Below are positions 55,870-64,000 of a stretch of 64,000 bases of DNA, piece by piece. Positions within the stretch are counted from its first letter, which is position 1; every line of letters starts with the position of its first letter. The notes beneath the pieces were generated by a model that was not told where the DNA came from, searched no databases, and saw only the letters and a program-made list of their open reading frames with translations. Source of the stretch: Alnus glutinosa (taxonomy: Eukaryota > Streptophyta > Magnoliopsida > Fagales > Betulaceae); NCBI RefSeq assembly GCF_958979055.1, contig NC_084894.1, forward strand, positions 2,795,001-2,859,000. The letters are read 5' to 3'. Made by a program: the position numbers and the translations under genes.

Positions 55870-57451
55870 TCATGGATGCTGCCTTTTGTTATTCCCAGTC
55901 TCGTACAATCCTGAACCGCCATGATGTTTTTCAAACAGTGCCTGCTTTTTTCAAGTGGCATTGAAGACCTTTACTGATGGTCGCATTGAAGACCTGTACT
56001 GATGGTCAGCATCATTTGATTTCAGCCAGAAGGTAGAGAAGGTATAGCTGTCTTTGTACCATCGCATCTCTTTTCATTAAGATAACAGAAATGTACTTCA
56101 TTGTTTGTGTTTTATTGGAAAGGGGGGAAAAAAAAAAGAGAAATGAAAAACAAAATGAAGATGTTATGGAACTTGTTCTCTTTAATAAACTTCTATCATC
56201 CGTCTCTGCTGGTTTGCATATGTACACAAAATCTCAGGTAACTTGTAGCCTTATTTTGAAGCTTTACTTTGCCCTGTGGCTAAACATTAAATTATTTGTC
56301 AATTGTCACCCAAGTATTGTTAAGAACCCCACTTTGGAGCCATAAAATAAGCTCATAATTTTCATTCTTTGTGATTTAAGCAGTGCCATACTGACATCTC
56401 CATTTCACTTGAAACTGAGATGAGCCGTTTTGCCGTCTAAATTTTGTTTTATTGCATCAATTGAAGCCATTGGAGGGACAAAATCTCATCAAAGAGATTC
56501 ATGGGTTTAAAGCTGTCTAGTCCTATCTTTCCTTAATAGAGAAAAAGTGAGATTTTGATTGGATCTGTGAAAGTTGGAGAGAGAATGGGATATACGTAGA
56601 GGGCAGAAAAGAAGAGACCTACACTTAAAGCAAAAAAGAGAAGAAAAGTGTTTTATCAGCTAAAGGGGAATAAAAGGGAAAAAGAAAGCCAATTTTTCTC
56701 TTTTTCTCTTTTTCTCTTTTCTTTTTTAATTTTTTGCCCAAATGCTTTATGGGAGAGAGGAACAACTTATATAAACCAATCTCTTTTTGTTTTTGTTTTT
56801 GTTTTTTTCTTCTAATTTCTAGAAACCAATCTGATCATATAGAGTCATGGACCGGTAGAGTTTACAAAATTTTCCTGCTTTTGCAACTAAAATTGATTTT
56901 TTTTTTTTTTTTAAACTTTTTTTTTTTCTATTTTCTCCCCATTTTTTGGGTTGTTTTTATACTCTTATGGGGCGGTGCGGATAGTTGTTGCCTGTTAAAG
57001 TTAATCCATTTCGTATTATTAATTAAAACCATTTGAATAATATGCTCTAACGACAAATATCAATTGAATTGGAGGAGTTTCTTTCAACCCAATTTAAAGG
57101 AATACTTTTTCTACAAATAGTTTTTGATGTATTTGTGTCTTTTTTGAATCTAACATAAATATATTTCTTGCAATGGTGTTCAATGCATCTCCAAAGTCCT
57201 ACAAATTCCATAGTGAATGGTAATTTGAAGGTCGGCAATGGGGTTGAGTCATGAACACAACACTGCCTCCCAAGAGAGTTTACTTGAACTCTAACGAATG
57301 GGCTTTGCAAGCGCAGGCAAAGCTGCAAAGGGATAGACATAATTGGGTCGGATGAAATTCCTTTTAATTCAGTCTATTAAACTGACATCTGTCTTTAAAT
57401 TATATAATTCTCACACGCATTTTTAATCGAATTAACATTGCATGTGAGAAT
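55870..57451. other. 3'UTR of the ZIP gene and spacer
   Basis: To about 56240 this is the likely 3' untranslated region: stop at 55869, then TTTTCATTAAGATAACAG and a possible signal AATAAACTT near 56182. Beyond are T-rich tracts (56700-56940) and no gene. The short frames there are low complexity. Confidence 0.5.
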
Positions 57452-57641
57452 GAGTAATGTTTTTTACACAACTTTTATACAATTCTAACAACATTTTTTT
57501 AAGATCAACCATTGAATATTTAGGGCTCACATATAGGAAAATAAATTCAATGGTTAATCATAAAAAAAATAAATAAATAAATAAATAAAGTAGTTAAAGC
57601 TGTGCAAAACTTGTGTAAGAGTTGTGCAAGAAACATTACTC
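57452..57641. mobile_element. MITE with 10-bp near-perfect target duplication
   Basis: 190 bp. Ends GAGTAATGTTTTTTACACAAC and, inverted, GAGTAATGTTTCTTGCACAAC. Flanks ATGTGAGAAT and ATATGAGAAT match at 9 of 10 positions. The length of the duplication suggests a Mutator-type origin. An (AAAT)n tract is in the middle. Confidence 0.8.
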
Positions 57642-60600
57642 ATATGAGAATTACGTGCTCTAATGACAAATATCGATTTAATAAATGGGGTTGAATTTTT
57701 TTTTTTCTCTAACTCAATTTGAAGGAAAAACTTTATCCCATAAAGAATACGTTAAACCTATATTTAACAGAAAAAGAAAACTTTTAAGCGATTTTAGTAT
57801 AAATTGTCATAAAAAATTTACGACGCACATTTCACAGCTCAATATAAATAAATAATACCAAGATTACCGTAATAATAATATGATAATTAGTCTAACAAAC
57901 TGGTATATATTTTGGTAACTATGCATCTCCCCTCACTTTTATTTTAGTTTTATTATTAATTTTAAAAAATATTATTTATTACGTGCCCAATAAAATGTTC
58001 CCGTCGCCCTTTTTGACTTTTCTTTATGGGGTTCCTTCAAGCAAAGCCACTTTTGTGCCTATCACGAGATCAACTTCACCGCCAATCGGTACCCTAAACA
58101 CAAAACGCCGCGTTTAGCTTTCAAATTTCTGGATGTCGATCTACTGCAATTATTTGGCTAAATCTCAGTTCATACATATGGCGGTAAAATGTATAAAAAC
58201 AGGAAAGATTAGTGATTTGAGGCAAGCGGGACGGACAAGGATCCTCTCCACTACGCTTGAAGTTCATGATCAGAAATATTTAATGTTATTGCATCTAACG
58301 GGTATAAATAGTGTGGCATCATTTAAATGCTCTAAACGACGTGCCAACATATTTATCATGTGGTATTATCGATCTATAACATTAAATATTGACCATGAAA
58401 ATGACTTTTATCTATTTTACTTGAAACGGAGAGGGTATCTCCTTTGTGTTGGGAAGTGAATTGGAAGGAGCGTACAAATGTACGTATTCATGGGATTCTC
58501 CGTCCCCTCTTCGAAGTTGTCATTATCAATATCACCATCATAATAATGACAATAATAATTATACATAGATATACGTAGCTGTCCATTAATGACCTTGTTC
58601 ATTAATTTCTAAAATTAAGTAATGTTACATCCTCAATTCTCATTCTATTTATATCTTATTAAATTGATGTGACACTGTCATGATCAGTTCTTAGATCAAT
58701 TTTTATTAAAAATAATAATAATAATAATAAATCGAGAGCATGTGGGCATTGCCGCATCAGCCCAGTATTAAGAAGAAAGTTGGAAGTTGAGTATTTAGAA
58801 TTACTCTTAAATTAATTATCTTGACTTGATTTATGAGACTATTAAGTAGTGTATATTGGACATGAATTTTTTCTTTTTTCTTCCTTTTTTTTATATAAAT
58901 TATTGATCTCAAAATACACTTATGCCTAAATTTAAGTCAAGAGGGTTTAAAGAATAAACGGGAATTTGGAGAAACAAAATCAACTAATAATCAAAGTAAT
59001 TTTTTTTTTTTTTTAAAAAAAAAAAGTTAAAAAATAAAAATAAAATAAAGGATGCAAACACCATTTTCAACATAATTAATATGTGCAAAATTTTCGTCAT
59101 TTCTTGTAACAAAGGACGTTAAAAAAATTTCTCAAACCCAAGATTTGCGACCGATAAAAAACGACGTCAACTACTGATTGACGTCTTCTTTTCCACTGTT
59201 ACGCCAAACGTGATTTTTTTTTTTTTTTTGGGTAGTGGGAAATGAAATACCAAAAGACAAGGTGATCATGCACTCTTAATAAAAATATACTGCAACTCGT
59301 AAGCTACTTGTATTTTGTCTTCATTACTTTGATTTGTTTGAGAGTCTTTATCAACTCAACATTCACCGGCCAATACCTATCAACTTTTGCTATATTCACA
59401 ATGGAAAACGGACCCATGTATGAGAGAGAGAATGTTTTTATTAGATTTAATTAATTGAAAAAAAAATAGAATTAGATTTTATGAATTTGTTAGTTGAGAC
59501 TGATCGATCTTGAGAGGACATATATATATGTCAAGTGGAATTATTTTATGTCGTCATTTACGTACGTTAAGGGTAACTCAGTTATTTCTTTGGAGGGACA
59601 TTGTAATATATATATATCCCTAGAATGCTTATGTAATATATAAAATATAAGCGTAAAATCAAATAAAGTATATTAGAAATCTAAATCAAATAGAATTTCT
59701 TTAGTATATATATATATATCCTGATATGAATAGGTCAAGTGTTATTAATGTCCAAATCAGATCAACTGGTATATATATATAAAATGTTATTTGTTTAAAA
59801 ATAAATAAATAAATAAAAAAGAAGAAGATGGAGAAGAAGAAGAAGAAGAAGAAGGAGGAGGAGGTGGTGACAGGTGTGCCTGATACAGATAACAAAGATC
59901 CATCATGTTAAAAGCAGAGGCAATAGTGATCCATCGTGTCTTAACGCGTAGCAGACGCATTAGAGGGTGATTAGTACGTTGCATGTGTGACAGAACACTG
60001 GTTGCTGGGGTACGTGACAATTGACAAGCGAAGGAATCACATAATTAATCATCGTATTCATCACAGATTTTCACTGTTCTGTTAAATCTTGACTACGTAC
60101 AATGAAACCCCAATAACTGTCAAGTTAAGACTGCCAAAACTTACCTCATCATGATCATGAAGTGGGAAGAAGAAATCACAGTGAGAGAAAAAGACAGGGA
60201 GAGAGAGAGAGAGTCTGAAGCCTGGCTTCTGTTGGTTGGGTTCATGTGGGACACGTTCAGAAGGCACCAACAGTACACACTCTGAATGTCTAGTTGTTTG
60301 AAATGACGTTTCAAGAAACCCTTTGACTCATCTCTCTCTCTCTCTCTCTCTCTCCCTCTCTCTCTCGACTCACAAAGCTGCCACCAAGATCCAATCTATC
60401 CATTCAAACCTCTTTACTATGACAATAATACAAAATACCTTCTGTTAAAATTGCACTCCGATCCCATCTTTCTTACTTTGACAATCATTTGATTTGAGTT
60501 TTTGTTCATACTGAATATTCAACCCGTGTATATATATATATATATACATATGTATATATTGTAGCTACCACTAACCAAAGGGAAACAGCATCAAATGCAT

Positions 60601-61128
60601 GCATTCGAAAAGCTCATCTATTTGCATTAAGTGGTAATTTGGACTTCCATTCATATCAAGATATAATATAAAATTATATAAATTAATTATTATTTGATTA
60701 ATTTAATTAAATGGATTAAACTTTTCAATTTTAACCCAATTAATTTTTTGTTGGATTTACGTCAGGTTTATAGGTGTATCAAAAATTGTAATCTCTATAT
60801 ATTGCGTGTCGAAATCAAGCCTTTATCTACATAAGGTGGATCTTATATCAGCTACATGCTTCTGCCCCCATTAATATTAATAACTGGTGTAGATAGATCT
60901 TACGAAAAGAATTATCAAGGACAAAAAGCCACATGGGTTATAAACTGCCTTGCATTGACTATCGATCCCTCTAAAAGTAGGAATATCTTCTTCTAGATCT
61001 CACTGTCTATGTTGTTAATATTCTTGTTGTTGTTAGGAAAAAGAGAGATACCTTAGAAGAAGTTTAACTGATGAACTAAATCAAATTTCATATCCCAAGC
61101 CTCAAACTTCTTTTGAGGAACAACCTGG

Positions 61129-61171
<43 letters not shown>

Positions 61172-61472
61172 GTACGAACAACTTGGTAATTAATTGCAAT
61201 AATGATATATATGTAAAAAACATTTACATTCGTATTTTTGTTTATATTTTATTCATTGGACCACTGGATATATATATATAAGACAGCTGACTAACTTTAA
61301 ATCATATACGAGTATGAGTTTGACCCAGACATGACTCTCCTTTTTTAGCACTGTTAAATGTTACTCTACTCCATTGACCTTTAACTTGTTTTGCAATTAC
61401 GAAGCAGTGTATATATGGTTGAGCTATACTTGGACTGAGCATATATAGCGAGAAAAGTAGTAGCAAAGGTAA

Positions 61473-61563
<91 letters not shown>

Positions 61564-61600
61564 CAAAATGCCAAAGCCAACTTAATTGGTCTAACAGCTA
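57642..61600. other. Gene-poor AT-rich interval
   Basis: No supported gene. It holds simple repeats: (AAT)n near 58708-58730, (GAA/GAG)n at 59820-59865, (CT)n at 60330-60366, (TA)n at 60530-60548 and 61134-61171. The short frames (for example 58133-58459) lack any motif I recognise. Confidence 0.5.
61475..61562. repeat. Compound microsatellite (TA)n(GA)n
   Basis: About 24 TA units run directly into about 20 GA units. The frames across it encode only Tyr-Ile and Arg-Glu repeats and are not genes. Confidence 0.95.
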
Positions 61601-61889
61601 TGATGCGTTTGGCATTGTAATTTTTGTAGACCAAAAGTACGATTTTAAACTAAAACGCAGAAAATGAATCATTTGGAATCATGTTTTTAAAAAATTAATA
61701 AATCTTTTTTTCAAATTGCAAGCAAGTAATTTTTTTTTTTTTGAAAACGTACAATTTTAAATGCTAAATTGCAATTTTAAAAGTCAAATTACGATTTTAC
61801 CAAACGCTTAACAATGTTTTTAAAAATTACTTTTTCAAATCGTACATTTTATAATCACTATTGTTAAATCGCAAACTCAAACGGACCTT
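61601..61889. mobile_element. MITE with GCGTTTGGCATTG ends
   Basis: The left end GATGCGTTTGGCATTGTAATTTT is mirrored on the right by AAATCGCAAACTCAAACGGACC. The interior is words like CAAATTGC and AAATTACGATTTTACC. Related, more decayed sequence lies at 24546-24872 and 26105-26445. The target duplication is unclear; probably hAT-related. Confidence 0.55.
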
Positions 61890-62167
61890 AACCTAACCTA
61901 TATAAGGAGTCTACAATACGAAGTGTAAGTTCTAGGAATGAGAATCTCAGGAAAAAAAAGAAGTACCAGGAATTTAATAAATAGAAAATGAAAAAAGAGA
62001 AAAGGGACAATAATAAGAAATGGAATAAAGGCAAGGGGACTCAAAATAATGCTAATATAAAATATGTTCTTGCATAAGCCAAGATTAATGTGTAAAGCAT
62101 CAGCTCAGAATATGGGAAATTCAACAATCTTTTTAGCTCGAGATCCCTTTAATTGGTTCCATCTGTC

Positions 62168-64000
62168 TTACTGAGAGGATTCATTATCTTGCTCGATTTC
62201 AGAGGCTGCTTCATCTTCCTCCTCGAAACAGTCTACTCCATAAGCTGCATGGCCATTTCCAAATGCCTTGATATGATCTTTGAGAGATCTTTTGTGTTTG
62301 AAATCTGAACCACAAGTGCAATACCAGAGCTTCCCACAGTTCTTCTCATGGGTTCTCCAATCACCTCTCACGGCGAAGGCCTTGCCACATTTTCTGCACA
62401 TGAAAGGCTTGATCCCATGCTTTCTCTTGTAATGGGTTTGGAGGGTTCTGAAGTCTTTGAGTGGTTTTGCCCTTGGGTGGTCAATGTTGTTCCTACACCC
62501 TGCTGAACAACAATAGCAAGGAAGCCTAAGCATGGCTGTTGGTTGTGTTCCCCTTAGAGACTCCGGCCCTTTTCTATATTGAGATCCATGCCCCCACATA
62601 TGCATCTACAAAATATAATTAAGTATGCATCAATATAATCAATGGTACGTTAGAATATAAATTAAACTATATTAATCATTTCTTATATACTTAAGCTTTA
62701 ATTTTAGAATGATTAATAATTTAATATGATATGAGAATAAAAGTCATGAGTTCTAACATTTTTTAGTCTCATACTTTATCAGCTTAAACTTTTAAAATAA
62801 GTAGTACTTTAATAAATATTATGTCTATCTAGCCATGTCTGCAGGTGCAGTAAAAGGGTGGATCAAGATGGGTTTAGTCCTAAAATTAAATTTTGGTAAA
62901 AAAATAAAGTTGAAAGGGAACCAAAAAAAAAAAAAAAGAGTGGAAGCATTCCGTTGAATATAGGATGCCACAAGATTCAGATGTCTTTCGGCTGAGTTCA
63001 CTTAGGCAAAGAACATTCAAATATTCTGGTTTTCTAAAGCACTCATGGGTCAAAGAGTTTAATAGGGGTTTTCTCTGCATGTGTGTTGCTTTGCAATTTT
63101 GCTACCGAATTTGAATTGTTTTTGCTTTCATATTTCTCAAACCAAGTACTAGAATGCAATTTAATAACACTTGAGAGGTTAATACACAGGTTTTTGAGCT
63201 AGTCTCGATCTACAATAAAAGAAATTAAGGCAAACGGATATCTTCAGCTTTTGAGCTTACTATGAAGCAATACTATGTACGGGGGCTTTCATGCATGTGT
63301 ACTAGATTGTTTTTAGGCTTTGGCGAAGATCATCTGAGCCCTGGAATAACTAGGATATCTTCAGTTTTACAGCAACTGCAATACACAAACTTCAAGGTGC
63401 AAAAAGCATAAGGCTGTGTTGTTCAATCACATAAAGAGGGGTACTGATCTTATTCTCAGTTGGACCAGGTAGATTTATTCTTTTGTTTTTTTTAAAAAAA
63501 TTCCAAAACCCAAAAATCATCCAAAAAGATAAAAAGAGGAGAGTGGGGGATGGGGGATGGGGGATGGGGGATGGAAAAAACTTTAAGAATCGAAGAAAAA
63601 AAAAAGAAAAAAAGACTCCAAATTGTCAGGCCAAATGTGTGTGTATATTAAAAATCTAAAGCAGCAAGAGAGAAATTAAAGGAAAACCCTAAGGACCCAG
63701 ATACTCTTTTCTCCCATCATCATCAGTCCGCTTAAAATAAAAGTGAAAGGTTGAAATCAAGCTAGAAAAGAAGTGTACATGCAAAGATGGGTATGCCTAT
63801 CCTCTTTTTCCTCAAAATTAAAAGGAAAAGGGAACCCTTTTTTTCTATTTTTTTTTTTCTTCATATCCTGAAAGTTACAAACCTGCATGTTGTTGTATCT
63901 ATTGAAGGTCTTGGAGCAAAGGGGGCATGAGAACTGAGTTGGACCAATCAGAATCTGAGCCGGAGTAGGGATCCAATACTGTCCCTTGTTGAGCCTGTTT
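62168..64000 (-). CDS. WIP-family C2H2 zinc-finger protein, WIP2/4/5-like (partial)
   Basis: Two exons on the minus strand: 3' exon 62168-62605 (145 codons with stop) and the end of the preceding exon, 63883-64000, running off the window. The 1277-bp intron has GT-AG ends in phase 0. The visible protein carries the WIP domain. Finger 1 is CPLCSKTF...HMWGH and is split by the intron after NNMQ. Next comes the CYCCSAGC...[14 protein letters not shown] block with HYKRKH. Then follow [21 protein letters not shown] and [24 protein letters not shown], and an acidic C-terminus ([15 protein letters not shown]). That C-terminus fits the WIP2/WIP4/WIP5 group better than TT1. WIP proteins are nuclear regulators in seed coat, transmitting tract and root initiation. 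The N-terminal half with the WIP motif is outside the window. The intron contains a (GGGGGAT)4 microsatellite near 63545-63573. Confidence 0.93.

Noticed and set aside
61473..61667. Tyr-Ile and Arg-Glu repeat frames
   Set aside because: Direct translation of the (TA)n(GA)n microsatellite.

Overview
This is nuclear DNA from a flowering plant. It is AT-rich intergenic sequence full of nested transposons around intron-containing or single-exon plant genes. The recognisable genes are a ZIP-family zinc transporter of the ZTP29 type, a nuclear-encoded mitochondrial CcmE, a WIP-type C2H2 zinc finger and leucine-rich-repeat receptor-like proteins. A woody rosid, perhaps Fagales, is my guess from the abundant transposons with GGTGGCC/GGCCACC interiors. 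That guess is weak.

Layout. 1-8.9 kb is repeats and transposons: a 110-bp tandem repeat, a decayed minus-strand Ty3/gypsy-like element with its LTR at 3868-4403, a Mutator-like element (MULE) with a perfect 9-bp target duplication, and a hAT-like element. 8.9-38 kb holds a cluster of receptor-like protein (RLP) genes whose ectodomains resemble PSY1R, RLP2 and RLP3. Three are open: 8903-11110 (-), 27389-29524 (+) and 32513-34735 (-). Two are pseudogenes: 20515-22692 (-) and 36560-37720 (+). A sixth locus at 30205-31015 (-) keeps only its promoter and 3' end. The spaces between them hold nested MULEs (12-18 kb), a TIR element inserted into one promoter, a SINE, LINE-derived ends and a gypsy-like LTR. 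38-43.9 kb has a LINE 3' end, a Harbinger-like MITE, the intact CCME gene and two nested MULEs. 43.9-56 kb is the 12-exon ZTP29-like gene with a LINE fragment in its 4.2-kb fifth intron. 56-62 kb is gene-poor with two MITEs and microsatellites. 62.1-64 kb is the 3' part of a WIP zinc-finger gene that runs off the window.

Function. The RLPs have no kinase domain and would be expected to sit in the plasma membrane and signal through partner kinases. The one at 27389 has lost most of its cytoplasmic tail. CcmE carries heme to mitochondrial cytochrome c assembly, the ZIP protein moves zinc, and the WIP protein is a nuclear regulator. These three are unrelated neighbours; plant genes are not in operons. 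The main story is recent birth and death of the RLP family together with layered insertion of 9-bp-TSD MULEs, for which paralogous copies in this window supply empty sites.
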